From Baffinella frigidus (taxonomy: Eukaryota > Cryptophyceae > Cryptomonadales > Baffinellaceae): a stretch of DNA of 16,090 nucleotides. The stretch is taken from assembly GCA_026770585.1 (NCBI GenBank), contig MU646466.1, positions 123,597 through 139,686 on the forward strand. Reading direction: 5' to 3'. Position 1 is the first letter of the stretch. Every line of letters starts with the position of its first letter. The position numbers and the translations under genes were made by a program. The notes below the pieces were generated by a model. The model worked only from the letters and a program-made list of their open reading frames with translations, did no database searches and had not been told where the DNA came from. Shown here one piece after another: positions 1 to 16,090 of this stretch.

Positions 1-9
1 GCTTAGGGT

Positions 10-90
<81 letters not shown>

Positions 91-94
91 GGTT
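1..94 (+). repeat. Telomere-like tandem array (GGGTTGA)n
   Basis: A nearly perfect 7-bp tandem repeat of unit GGGTTGA, a one-base variant of TTTAGGG. On the minus strand it follows the last visible exon of the left gene, so it may lie in an intron or 3' region. It reads as an open frame on the minus strand, which is a by-product of the 7-bp (21-bp) periodicity and not evidence of coding. Confidence 0.95.
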
Positions 95-172
95 GGTGAG
101 AGGGGTGAGAGTGACCGGCGTGATGACATCGATGCTGTCATCCATGCTCAGATCTGCCACGCTCTTCAATGC
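95..172 (-). CDS. Left gene, exon 4 (3' limit unclear)
   Basis: Acceptor TAAAACCAG, phase 0 as required by exon 3. It reads ALKSVADLSMDDSIDVITP then VTLTPL before running into the (GGGTTGA)n array. No good GT donor is seen before the array, so the end is uncertain. Confidence 0.4.
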
Positions 173-2180
173 CTGGTTTTAGGTTTAGGGTTGGAGGTTT
201 GGGGGTTTCAGGGTTTAGGGTTTGGATTTAGGTTTTAGGGGTCATGGTTTAGAGCGTAGAGTTTGGGGTGTGGTGTAGGGTGTAGGGTGTAGGGTGTAGG
301 GTGTAGGGTGTAGGGTGTAGGGTGTAGGGTGTAGGGTGTAGGGTGTAAAGCACCGTGGCGCTCTGGCGCGCCTCCACCGCAGCGGGCGGAGCCACGAGCT
401 TGGGCTTCTCCACGGGCCTGGCAGCCGGCGCGCCGATCTTCACGGGGTTGAACCCCATGGATGACGCGAACATACCCGGTTTCATCGGCGCGAACATACC
501 CCCCCCTCCTCCTCCTGCTCCTCCTCCTGGTTTAGGGTGTGGGGTTTGGGGTTTGGAGCTTGGGGTTTGGGGTGTGGGGTTTGGGGCTTGGGGTTTGGGG
601 TGTGGGGTTTGGGGTTTGGGGCTTGGGGTTTGGGGGGTGGGGTTTGGGGATTGGGGATTAGGGTTTAGGGTTTGGGGTTTAGGGTTTAGAGTTTAGGGTT
701 TAGGGTTTAGGGTTCAGGTTTTAGGGTTTAGATTTTATGGTTTAGGGTTCATGGTTTTGGGGGGTTAGGGTTTAGGGTTTAGGTTTTAGGGTTTAGGGTT
801 AAGAGTTTAAGGTTTACGGCTTAGGGATTAGGGTTTAGGTTTTAGGGTCCTGGGTTCAGGATTTGCGGTTCAGGGTTTAGGGTTTATTTACCTCCAGCCA
901 TGGCGCCGCCCGCAGCGCCAGACCCTCCCGCGCGTCTCCCGGTTCTGGCGTTCGTAGAGGGCTTGTATCCAAATTCGTCGCCCGCGGACGATTTCCCCGC
1001 GGCGGACCTGCTCCCGGGGCACACCGCATCACTTCTCTCGCCCCTTGCTTACCGCCGCCAAAACCGAGGCGCCGATAATTCAGCGGGATGGACTTAGGAT
1101 GGCTTCTCCACGGCCGACCTGCTCCCGGGGCGTTGCGTTACGTCTTGTTACCAACTGACTATGCATCCATCACCAGCAAGCACGAGGTACCTAACTGACT
1201 TTATCTCAAGAAACGAGTTCTAAAACTCGTTTTCTTAAGTCAATTCCCCTACCAATTTGTCAAGTTATGCGGAAAGTAAAGAATAAGTTGACGAATTCGT
1301 AGGGGAATTGACTTAAGAAAACGAGTTTTAGAACTCGTTTTCTGAGATAAGACTAGCTAGCACGAGGCTGACCTGCTCCCGGGGCGCCGCGTCACCTCTT
1401 CGCTCTCGCTGCGTGGTTGGTTGCTGCCGCGGGAGTGCATCCCGCCTGGGTGTTGCCCCAGCATGGCGAAAAAACGGCCGCGCCATCTTGAAAGGACGTG
1501 CTGGGACGGAACCAGGCTAATCAATGGCATTCATGATCGCCAGAGAAGGGGGCCAAGACGAATATGCCGGGTTACGGAGGCGGCCAACTGCGCGGCCTTT
1601 ACAAGGCTTTGGGCCCGGGCCGGGAGGTCACCCAGAAGGGCTGAAGGTGAAGGAGGTGTCGCCACTTTCCTTGCGCGAGTCGAGGCTTTCCTCATGGTCG
1701 GACGAGCTCTCATGCATGAACCTGCTTGCGCGGCTAGGATTTCAGCGCGCTCGCGCTACCGCCCTGCAACTCTCCAGCGTTGCCCCACGCCTCCCCGAAA
1801 CTACCGTTGACTTTGCCAGCCCCTCCCCTCCCCAAAAGGTCCCTAACGGGCCGCGCACGGCCGTCGCCCCCCCCCCTAGTCACAATCATTCCCTTCATGC
1901 ACCCACCACCACCGCGAGACCTATGCGCACCTGTCAAGTAAGTCGTCTTTCTGCCAGCCCCGCCCGGCTGCCTGTCTATCGAGACTCCCCGTACAACCCC
2001 ACCATACTGTTCCCAGGTGAAATGCGCAGAAACAGCTCTCGCGGCCAGCAACTGGTCCGGACCAGCCAGGACGCGCAACGGTGCGTACCTGCAGGGGATA
2101 GAGGATGATTCAGCCGCAAAGGGCGGAGTCGAGAGCATGACAGGAGGGCGGGACCTCTCGAATGAGTCGAAGCCCGCCAT
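95..2180 (-). CDS. Multi-exon gene of unknown function, 5' part
   Basis: Minus-strand gene put together from four exons: 2180-2089, 1007-892, 526-354 and 172 to about 95. It continues past the window or ends in the array at the left edge. Splice phases agree at every junction (92+116+173 nt gives 127 whole codons before the last exon). The predicted start has context AAGATGGCG. The N-terminal part looks disordered: MAGFDSFERS, then a Ser/Gly/Arg-rich part with GDEFGYKPSTNARTG, a polyglycine run, then MFAPMKPGMFASSMGFNP and a Pro/Ala/Val stretch with VEKPKLVAPP, and an acidic piece with SMDDSIDV. I do not recognise the family. The gene is divergent from the YigZ/IMPACT-like gene. Its introns hold TTTAGGG-like repeats, foldback element A1 and two partial copies of the start of exon 2. 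Strand and frame rest on codon use, phase and splice sites, not on homology. Confidence 0.5.
176..353. repeat. Degenerate TTTAGGG array and (TGTAGGG)n, intronic
   Basis: Positions 177-262 are degenerate TTTAGGG. About 268-346 are about eleven copies of TGTAGGG. By the exon model this is the last visible intron of the left gene. Confidence 0.9.
354..526 (-). CDS. Left gene, exon 3
   Basis: Acceptor AAACCAG and donor ACG|GTGCTT, the same donor hexamer as exon 3 of the YigZ/IMPACT-like gene. It encodes nine codons of glycine plus one alanine, then MFAPMKPGMFASSMGFNP and PVEKPKLVAPP. Third positions are GC-rich. It is flanked on both sides by telomere-like repeats. The opposite strand has an open frame with a polyproline run (about 355-530), so the strand is inferred from phase agreement with exons 1 and 2. 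Confidence 0.5.
531..890. repeat. Degenerate TTTAGGG/TTTGGGG array, intronic
   Basis: About 360 bases of degenerate 7-mer telomere-like repeat. A higher-order period (gtttggggtgtggggtttgg) is seen at 538-640, with plainer TTTAGGG after 655. It fills almost the whole intron between exons 2 and 3 of the left gene. Confidence 0.9.
892..1007 (-). CDS. Left gene, exon 2
   Basis: Acceptor GGGAGCAG and donor GAG|GTAAAT. It reads SAAGKSSAGDEFGYKP followed by STNARTGRRAGG and a Gly/Ala-rich end. It starts with one base and ends with one base of split codons; both match the neighbouring exons. The sequence GACCTGCTCCCGGGGC (plus strand) that spans its acceptor recurs exactly at 1116-1131 and 1370-1385 as truncated echoes. 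Confidence 0.45.
1110..1196 (-). pseudogene. Partial echo of left-gene exon 2 start
   Basis: A second exact copy of GACCTGCTCCCGGGGC at 1116-1131. On the minus strand this gives the acceptor GGGAGCAG followed by SAVEKPS and then a stop. It lies in the first intron of the left gene and is a truncated duplication of the exon 2 acceptor region. Confidence 0.45.
1201..1350. mobile_element. Foldback MITE, family A, copy A1 (150 bp)
   Basis: Near-perfect palindrome. The arms start TTATCTCA and end TGAGATAA, each arm about 68 bp, with a short unpaired centre. The 4-bp duplication GACT flanks it at 1197-1200 and 1351-1354. It has no coding capacity. A second copy lies at 9476-9624. Confidence 0.9.
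1366..1420 (-). pseudogene. Second partial echo of left-gene exon 2 start
   Basis: A third exact copy of GACCTGCTCCCGGGGC at 1370-1385, followed by a GCGAGAG-type stretch as in the intron upstream of the true exon. Element A1 sits between this echo and the one at 1116. Confidence 0.4.
1421..2088. other. Non-repetitive GC-rich intron sequence
   Basis: GC-rich sequence that, by the left-gene model, is the distal part of the first intron. Open frames occur on both strands (for example 1524-2108 plus and 1734-2180 minus), but apart from exon 1 of the left gene none has a recognisable motif. I see nothing else to support here. Confidence 0.4.
2089..2180 (-). CDS. Left gene, exon 1 (start exon)
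   Basis: ATG at 2180-2178 preceded by AAAAAAG and followed by GCG, giving MAGFDSFERSRPPV. The exon ends CCCCTGCAG|GTACGC, a good donor, leaving two bases (AG) that pair with the first base of the exon at 1007. An upstream in-frame start cannot be excluded. Confidence 0.4.
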
Positions 2181-2561
2181 CTTTTTTGCGTCGCTCCTTC
2201 TGGTTCGCGCTCCGGCGCCAACGACGGCAGCGGGTCCGTCAGCAGCGGGTCAGCACGGGACTGATAACCCCGATACTTTGCGTCGCCCCTCCTGGATCCC
2301 CGCGCTCCGGCACCAACGCGGACTGCCCTGCTTCCCTATGGCCCCTCCCAGAAATTTTGGCGGGGCACGAACAGGTTGTGAATTCTTGAGGGAAAACGAA
2401 AACAGGTTATGAGTTTTGAGGCAAACGAGGGACGTCAGGGGTACGAAATCCCCGATGGCAAGGATCCTTGCGATTGGAATGCGATCCACAGCCCCATCGG
2501 CCACCAGCATTATGATCCTTTTGTCGCTGGCCGCCCCCCGCGCCACACCCTCGGCTCTCCC
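2181..2561. promoter_or_regulatory. Divergent intergenic region between two genes
   Basis: About 380 bp between the predicted start of the left gene (minus, 2180) and of the YigZ/IMPACT-like gene (plus, 2562). It should hold both 5' UTRs and a shared or back-to-back promoter. No TATA box or other core element is evident. Positions 2350-2440 carry a block (TTTTGGCGGGGCACG, then AACAGGTTATGAG) that recurs at 4190-4440, where element C has split it. Confidence 0.45.
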
Positions 2562-11393
<8,832 letters not shown>

Positions 11394-11564
11394 CGCGTCA
11401 ACTCATGGAAGAGGAGTGATGCTTCAACGTTTGATCCTTCGTGAGCGTCCACGCAGCGGACTTCCAAGGGATTTCGAATAACCCCTAAGCGATAAGACCT
11501 AGGACCCTACGGTAAGCAACCTGTAGGGACATAGGGTGGTTCCTACGGATAAGGTAACGGAAAC

Positions 11565-11583
11565 TCGGGCACTGAGTGCCCGA
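11565..11583. repeat. Perfect inverted repeat, possible terminator-like hairpin
   Basis: TCGGGCACTGAGTGCCCGA has 9-bp arms about one base, 170 bases after the YigZ/IMPACT stop. It is preceded at 11490-11550 by core pieces of the CCTAGGACCCTACGGTA type. A role in 3' end formation is not shown. Confidence 0.5.
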
Positions 11584-11614
11584 AAATCCCTTCCTAGCCC
11601 GCTGCATGGGATGC

Positions 11615-11735
11615 TACAGGGGTACCTCGATTACAAGAAAACGCCTCCCCCTAGGACCCTACAGTAGGCCTATGCCTAGGGCCCTATGGTGGTCCTAGGG
11701 GGGTGACGTTTTCTTGTAATCGAGGTACCCCTGTA
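11615..11735. mobile_element. Foldback element E1 (121 bp)
   Basis: Perfect-ended palindrome TACAGGGGTACCTCGATTAC...GTAATCGAGGTACCCCTGTA with core CCTAGGACCCTACAGTAGG. No 4-bp target duplication is found at its flanks (ATGC / CAAC). The following CAACGCTGCTCCCCC recurs at about 11922. Confidence 0.9.
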
Positions 11736-11985
11736 CAACGCTGCTCCCCCGCACCATCCCGAGGCGAGCCGTTATCTTGAGGGGTGCCACGCCAGAGCCT
11801 TCGAAGGGGTCGCCAAAAGTCAATTCCCCCTCAAGGCAGTGGTTTTCCAAAAGTCAAATACCGTATCCGGGTACGGTTTAAAAACATTAACCCCCTCCTC
11901 CACTCTGGCGTGGTGAGGCTGCAACGCTGCTCCCCCAAAAACATTCCTGAGGCGAGCCGTTCTCTGAGGCGGTGATTCCCTACGG
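11733..11985 (+). repeat. 55-bp direct repeat pair and decayed foldback
   Basis: CAACGCTGCTCCCCC..CAT.CC.GAGGCGAGCCGTT.TC at about 11736-11785 and 11922-11975. Between them CCACGCCAGAG (11788) pairs with CTCTGGCGTGG (11904), and ACCGTATCCGGGTACGGT forms a hairpin at about 11862-11879. Confidence 0.65.
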
Positions 11986-12185
11986 GCGGGGTGCAACCTC
12001 CGATCCTGTGGGTATCTAGGCTGTAAGGGCATCTAAGGACGCAAGGTTATGAGGACGCCAAAGTAGATTCACGTAGGCCTCCGAAGTAGATCCACTTGAG
12101 AGAGTTGACTGGGACCTGGGCCTGTAGCGTTCAGAGGCCCGAACCAGCGAGCTGATGTTGATATCTGCATCGGAGGGTGGACCGG

Positions 12186-12337
12186 TACAGGGGTGCCTCG
12201 ATTACAAGAAAACGCCCCCCCGTAGGACCCTACGGGGAGAAAACGCCTCCCCGTAGGACCCTACAGTAGGCCTATGCCTAGGGCCCTATGGTCGTCCTAG
12301 GGGGGTGACGTTTTCTTGTAATCGAGGTACCCCTGTA
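12186..12337. mobile_element. Foldback element E2 with internal 31-bp duplication
   Basis: The same ends as E1. One arm holds GAAAACGCC(T/C)CCCCGTAGGACC twice in tandem, so the copy is 152 bp instead of 121 bp. The right end is fused to partial element F3 without a gap. Confidence 0.9.
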
Positions 12338-12401
12338 GGGTCCTAGGACCTGCCTAGGGCGAGGTAGAGTGAATAGGAACCCTATGGGCACTGAAGGGAT
12401 A
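12338..12401. mobile_element. Partial foldback element F3
   Basis: The right part of family F: GGGTCCTAGGACCTGCCTAG, GGCGAGGTAGAGTGAAT and end GGGCACTGAAGGGATA. The left end is missing; E2 lies in its place. Confidence 0.7.
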
Positions 12402-12439
12402 GTACTCGCTGCTTTGGACGCGTTTGGATCTCTGGATCG

Positions 12440-12870
12440 GAGGGAGCGACTGTTCTCGGTCATCCCAGCGATGTTTCTCAAACGTGTTTTGCATACATTT
12501 AGTCGTCAACCGTGGAAGGGTTCAATGAATTTGTTCTTTGGAAGCATCGTGGATGGTGAGCACAGCTACAGTCTGACGGTAGCGAGCGTAGAAATTGATT
12601 ACAAACTGCGCGCGCGGCAGCGGAGGGTCGGGTTTCTCGTGGGCACCTACACCGCGAGAGGGTCAAGGCTTTCTGAAACGTGTTTTATTGAATCGTGCAA
12701 GATGTGCATAGCTTCAGTCCGACGGTAGATAGGTCCACGCCCGCGCCTCCCATGATGTCAAGATGTTCCACCGCCGGAGAGACATTTATCAATCAAGAAT
12801 GTTGTGTGTTTCCCCCGGATTGAATCGTGGAAGGTGTCGAGAGCTACAGGGGTACCTCACTCATAAGATC
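12440..12870 (+). repeat. Echo units of the right-end gene intron and exon
   Basis: Copies of a module GCGATGTTTCT.AAACGTGTTT...GTGGAAGG......GAGCTACAG|TC.GACGGTAG start at about 12450, 12669 and 12822. The second keeps CAG|TCCGACGGTAG and then ACGCCCGCGCC, matching the start of the exon at 15951 but with a stop. The third runs into a solo E end at 12845-12867. Confidence 0.65.
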
Positions 12871-13550
12871 AGGACTCCAGCCTCGTCAATGCCTGGGCTC
12901 ACACCTGGGGGCACGGTGGACTGGCGACGCGCAGAGCAGCTCCAACGGCGCGCCTCCTAAAATCCGTTGGGAACTCCGACCACATTGTCATTTGAGCCCT
13001 TTTATTTCGGTTTCCCGAAGACTAACCCCCCAATTTTAACCCGGTAACCCCCCCCAATTTATCGCCCTTCGCGCGGAAAACACCATCCCGGTAACCCCTC
13101 ATTTTTTTTCCGCCCTTTGTCCGAAAAACACATGACACACCCCACAAAATGACAACTGCCCCAACTCACTCTTTCCGCTCTCGTGCCTCCAGTTTGCGCT
13201 ACTTTTTCAATCTGATTACCGCAAACGGCGTGCAACGACCTCCTTGTTAAAGCACTCACAGCCCCCTTGCTCAGGGGGGTTGTGAGGGGGTCGCGACCCC
13301 CATGATAAGGAAGTCGCGGCCCACTTACAGGGGGGTCGTGGCCCCTTATCACGGGGTTATGAAAAGTTGGATTTAGGGTGATTGGACCCTCTCGCGTCGT
13401 GTGCGCGTATTTTCAAGTCGGTCGGACAAAAACTGGACCCTCAAACACACCCAAATCGGCCTCGTGCCTCATAACCTGCTCCAAAAATAAGCAATTTTGA
13501 ACCCTGACCCCCCTTTTTGAATCAGAAAAGTGGATATGAGCCTGGAGGGG
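12871..13550. other. Gene-poor stretch with small repeats
   Basis: At 13038-13134 an imperfect 48-bp tandem pair (CCCGGTAACCCC...CGCCC...CG.AAAACAC) is seen. At 13286-13301 GGGGGTCGCGACCCCC is a perfect palindrome, within a decayed stem GATAAGG/CCTTATC (about 13303-13350). No coding sequence is supported. Confidence 0.6.
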
Positions 13551-14324
13551 TTTGGGGTTTGGGGTTTGGGGTTGGGGTTTGGGGTTTGGGGTTTGGGGTT
13601 TAGGGTTTGAGGTTTGGGGTCTAGGGTCTAGGGTCTGGGGTTTAGGATTTAGGGGTTAGGATTTAGGGGTCAGGGTTTAGGGTCTAGGGTGTAGGGTATA
13701 GGGTTTAGGGTTGATGGTTCATGGTTCATGGTTTGGGGTTTGGGATTTGGGGATTAGGGGTGGGGGGTTCAGGTCCAGGGTTTCAATATTGGGGTTTAGG
13801 GTTTGGGGTTGAAGGTTTAGAGTAGGGGTTTGGGATTGAGGATTTAGGGTTCAGGGTTTAGGGTTCAGGGTGTAGGGTTGAGAGTTTAGGGTTTGGGTTG
13901 AGGGTTTGGGGTTTAGGGTTTTGGGTTTTGAGTTTGGGGTTCAGGGTTTAGGGTTGAGGGTTGAGAGTTTAGGGCTTGGGGTTAATGGTTCTTGGTTTAG
14001 GGTTAATTGTTTGGGGTTAGGGGTTGGGTGTTGGGTGTTGGGGTGCAAGGTTTGAAGTTTGGGGTTTGGGGTTTAGGATTTAGGGTTCATGGTTTAGGGT
14101 TGAGGGTGCAGGAATTGGAATTTAGGGTTTGGGGTTTAGGGTTTAGGGTTTAGGGTTTAGGTTTCAGGGATTAGGGTGAAGGGTCTAGGGTTTGGGGGTT
14201 GGGGGTTGGGTTTTCAGGGTTGAGAGTCCATGTTTGAGGGTTGAGGGTTTAGGGTTCAGGGTTCAAGGCTTAGGGTTTAGGGTCTAGGGTTTAGGTTTGA
14301 TGGTTGAGGGTTGAGGGTTTAGAT
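13548..14324 (+). repeat. Degenerate TTTAGGG block, G-rich on plus strand
   Basis: About 780 bases of diverged 7-mer repeat (TTTAGGG, TTTGGGG, TTCAGGG, TTGAGGG). All units point the same way and stop at the switch at about 14323. Confidence 0.95.
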
Positions 14325-14845
14325 ATAAACCCTTGGCTCTGACCCTAAACCCCAAACTCTAAACCTTAAACCCTAAACCCTGAACAATCAACCGTAAACC
14401 CTCAACCCTGAACCCTCAAACCTAAACACCACACCACAAACCCTAAAATAAAACACCAAACCCCGAACCCTCAACTCTGAACACTAGACCCCAAACCCTA
14501 AACCATAAACCGTGAACCCTAAACCCTCCCTAAACCCTAAACCCTAAACCTTAAAACCAAAACCCTACACCATAAATCCTGAACCCTAAACTCTAAACCC
14601 TGAACCATGAACCCCAATCATTAAACCCTGAACCTCGAACCGCAACCCCCAACCCCCAAACTCCAAACCCCAAATCCTGAACCATAAACCATGAACCCCA
14701 CACCCTAAACCCTGAGCCCTAAACTCTAAACCCTGAACCGTAAACCCTAAACCCTAAACTCTCAACCCTCAACTCAAACCCTAAAACCTGAACCCCAAAT
14801 CCCAAACCCCGAAACCAAAACCCAAAACCCTCAATCCTAAACCCC
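14325..14845 (-). repeat. Degenerate CCCTAAA block, opposite orientation
   Basis: About 520 bases of the same degenerate repeat on the other strand, starting at AAACCC 14327-14332. With the preceding block it forms a head-to-head array. It ends at partial element F4. Confidence 0.95.
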
Positions 14846-14886
14846 CTACGGTAGGGCATATGGGCCTACTGGTCACTCAAGGGATA
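14844..14886 (-). mobile_element. Partial foldback element F4, inverted
   Basis: On the minus strand TATCCCTTGAGTG.CCAGTAGG.CATATGCCCTACC, the left end of family F. It lies between the telomere-like block and the exon candidate that starts seven bases away. Confidence 0.7.
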
Positions 14887-14892
14887 GAGATA

Positions 14893-15006
14893 TGGCCTTG
14901 CATCGTGGTGTGAACTCTGGCACCATGTAGATTTTCCAGGCGAAGCGTTGGCTGTCATCGTAGGCCTTGCCCCACAGCCGGTACACGATCCGCTGGTTCG
15001 TATCTC
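14893..15006 (-). CDS. Probable exon of an unidentified gene
   Basis: On the minus strand, frame GAT ACG AAC CAG, it reads DTNQRIVYRLWGKAYDDSQR, FAWKIYMVPEFTPRCKA without a stop for 37 codons. About 29 of the 37 third positions are G or C, as in the YigZ/IMPACT exons. The composition is that of a folded protein. A TGA lies just upstream of GAT, so an acceptor near GGGTGAG is required. ATG|GTGCCA inside is a possible donor. The plus strand has a competing open frame (VDFPGEALAVIVGLAP) with a weaker GC3. I do not recognise the family. Confidence 0.4.
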
Positions 15007-15150
15007 ACCCCTACACAGAGTATTGCAGTATACGGGTAGCAGAAACCATTGCGTATAATCAATTGGAAAGTGATCTCTGATCGCGCATCCGTTTCGCCTT
15101 GGCCTTTTGCGCTGTGCTCGTCCCGTGTTTCTTGCAGGTGAAACGCCGGG

Positions 15151-15201
15151 GTTCCCGCGGGAACACGAAAGAAAATGTTCCCGCGGGAATGAAAGAAAAC
15201 T
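15151..15201 (+). repeat. Tandem palindrome GTTCCCGCGGGAAC
   Basis: Two 26-bp units, each starting with GTTCCCGCGGGAA(C/T) and then CGAAAGAAAA-like sequence, at 15151 and 15177. The rest of 15007-15380 shows nothing else I can name. Confidence 0.75.
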
Positions 15202-15390
15202 GTCGCACACAACGCAAACCCGTAGGCCTCTAGGCGCGTCTCGGATTCGGAGGGGCTTCTTTACCATTTTATCGTTCAAACCAGAAAAGCCAGTTGACTT
15301 TATATACCAGTCCGCAATAAATGCGCAACAACAGTCACCTGGATGCAGGTTTCAATCTTCATCCAGTTGGAGAATGTAGGGATGTAGGGA

Positions 15391-15476
15391 TGTACGGTTT
15401 ACCGTAAGGCCCTAGGCATAGGCCTACTGTAGGGTCCTAGGGAGTGGCGGTTTCCTATGAGCGAGGTACCCCTGTA
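15391..15476. mobile_element. Partial foldback element E3
   Basis: The core GGCCCTAGGCATAGGCCTAC then TGTAGGGTCCTAGG and right end GCGAGGTACCCCTGTA. The left arm is replaced by GATGTACGGTTTACCGT. Confidence 0.7.
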
Positions 15477-15494
15477 TCGGCTGTGTTCTGACCC

Positions 15495-15600
15495 TTATCC
15501 CTTAAGTGCCCAGTAGGCTCATATGCCCTACGGTAGGGCCCTAGGACTTGCCTAGGACCTCTAGGCCCTCAAATTTGTGGGCATGGCCACTTATGGGATA
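15495..15600. mobile_element. Foldback element F1 (about 106 bp)
   Basis: The ends are TATCCCTTAAGTGCCCAGTA and GGCCACTTATGGGATA around CCCTACGGTAGGGCCCTAGG. No target duplication is evident. Confidence 0.75.
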
Positions 15601-15612
15601 CAGTCCACTGGA

Positions 15613-15722
15613 TGGCTGTTCTCGAGGTCGACTTGGCGATGTTTCTGAAACGTGTTTATTAAACATGATTGAATTGAATTGAATTGTGGAAGGTGTCGAG
15701 AGCTACAGACCGACAGAACACG
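15613..15722 (+). repeat. Echo unit of the right-end gene
   Basis: GGCGATGTTTCTGAAACGTG, TTTATTAAACATG, ATTGAATT triplicate, GTGGAAGGTGTCGAGAGCTA CAG then ACCGACAG. It is a copy of the intron end before the exon at 15951, cut off after a few exon-like bases by element F2. Confidence 0.7.
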
Positions 15723-15826
15723 TATCCCTTAAGTGGCGAGTAGGCTCATACGCCCTACGGTAGGGCCCTAGGACCTGCCCAGGGCGAGTTAGGGTGAATA
15801 TTCACCCTACGGGCACTTGAGGGATA
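15723..15826. mobile_element. Foldback element F2 (about 104 bp)
   Basis: TATCCCTTAAGTGGCGAGTA ... CACCCTACGGGCACTTGAGG GATA, the most complete copy of family F. It is followed by a solo E end at about 15833-15855 (GAGCGAGGTACTCCTGTA). Confidence 0.8.
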
Positions 15827-15859
15827 GAGACAGTTATGAGCGAGGTACTCCTGTACGGT

Positions 15860-15950
15860 CCGACGGTAGCCAGGTCGTCTCGGCGAAGTTTCTGAAAACG
15901 TGTTTATTAAACATGGAGTCACATGGTGGAAGGTGTCGAGACAGTTACAG
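15860..15950 (+). other. Intron end before the right-end exon
   Basis: CGACGGTAGCCAGGTCGTCTCGGCG opens with another small echo of the exon start, then AAGTTTCTGAAAACGTGTTT, ATTAAACATGGAGTC, GTGGAAGGTGTCGAG and the acceptor ACAGTTACAG. Similar AATTGAATT/ATTAAAC motifs are candidate branch-point surroundings. Confidence 0.5.
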
Positions 15951-16090
15951 TCCGACGGTGGCGAAGTCGACGCCCGCGCCCTTGACATGAGCCTGCAGGC
16001 CGCGCCATACCTTCAGAACACTCGTTTCTTCACCAATGCCACACCTTCAGACCTTGAGAACACACACCGGATTTGGACCTGCCTACAGGC
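15951..16090 (+). CDS. Exon of an unidentified gene, runs off the window
   Basis: After the acceptor GTTACAG the frame TCC GAC GGT stays open to the window end (46 codons): SDGGEVDARALDMSLQAAPY, LQNTRFFTNATPSDLENTHR, IWTCLQ. About two thirds of third positions are G or C. At least four decayed copies of its first bases and acceptor lie upstream (about 12566, 12715, 15704, 15857), the same echo pattern as in the YigZ/IMPACT-like gene, which also argues that this is a real exon. The family is not recognised. Confidence 0.45.

Noticed and set aside
1524-2108. Long plus-strand open frame, extendable with a GTAAGT donor at 1938 and a good acceptor at 2016.
   Set aside because: The product has no recognisable motif, and the minus-strand model through 2180-2089 links in phase to three further coding-like exons. 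The splice-like sites are taken as chance.
12369-12728. 119-codon plus-strand open frame.
   Set aside because: It spans partial element F3 and two echo modules of the right-end gene, so it is built from repeats.
13548-14845. A true chromosome end.
   Set aside because: The repeats are degenerate, change strand in the middle and have unique sequence and an exon candidate beyond them, so they are interstitial.
14866-15279. 137-codon minus-strand open frame.
   Set aside because: It overlaps the better exon candidate 14893-15006 in another frame, runs through the GTTCCCGCGGGAAC repeats and has no recognisable motif.

Overview
The window looks like nuclear DNA of an intron-rich eukaryote. A green alga (prasinophyte type) is my best guess: coding exons have GC-rich third positions, introns use canonical GT-AG ends with GTGAGT/GTGCTT-type donors, and interstitial arrays follow the plant/algal telomere unit TTTAGGG. 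A dinoflagellate is less likely because of the canonical splice sites. The organism call is an inference. No bacterial operon, tRNA, rRNA or CRISPR array was seen. Most long open frames lie in microsatellites or telomere-like arrays; the real genes are in short exons.

Layout. (1) Positions 95-2180, minus strand: the 5' part of a gene of unknown function in four short exons, with two introns made largely of TTTAGGG-like repeats. (2) Positions 2181-2561: a divergent intergenic region. (3) Positions 2562-11393, plus strand: a nine-exon gene for a YigZ/IMPACT (UPF0029) family protein. It can be put together by hand from conserved motifs, with compatible splice phases at all eight junctions and a total of 675 coding bases (224 residues plus stop). 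Coding sequence is under 8% of the gene span. The introns hold foldback elements, CT/TA microsatellites and telomere-like arrays. (4) Positions 11394-15950: a gene-poor zone of foldback elements and a 1.3-kb block of degenerate telomere repeat that switches strand at about 14323, as in an end-to-end telomere fusion. One likely minus-strand exon lies at 14893-15006. (5) Positions 15951-16090: a plus-strand exon running off the window.

Two patterns stand out. First, most exons of the YigZ/IMPACT gene have truncated, often in-frame copies of themselves ('echoes') in the adjoining introns, each carrying one splice site; the genes at both ends show the same. Second, several families of short palindromic elements (about 105-190 bp) are present. 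Two families end in TTATC and are flanked by 4-bp target duplications (copies A1, A2, B1, B2, B3). Two others (C and D) share a GC-rich core and sit at AGGT, the consensus of an exon-intron junction, so they resemble introner-like elements. Paralogous empty sites for two insertions (B1 and C) are present in the window itself.
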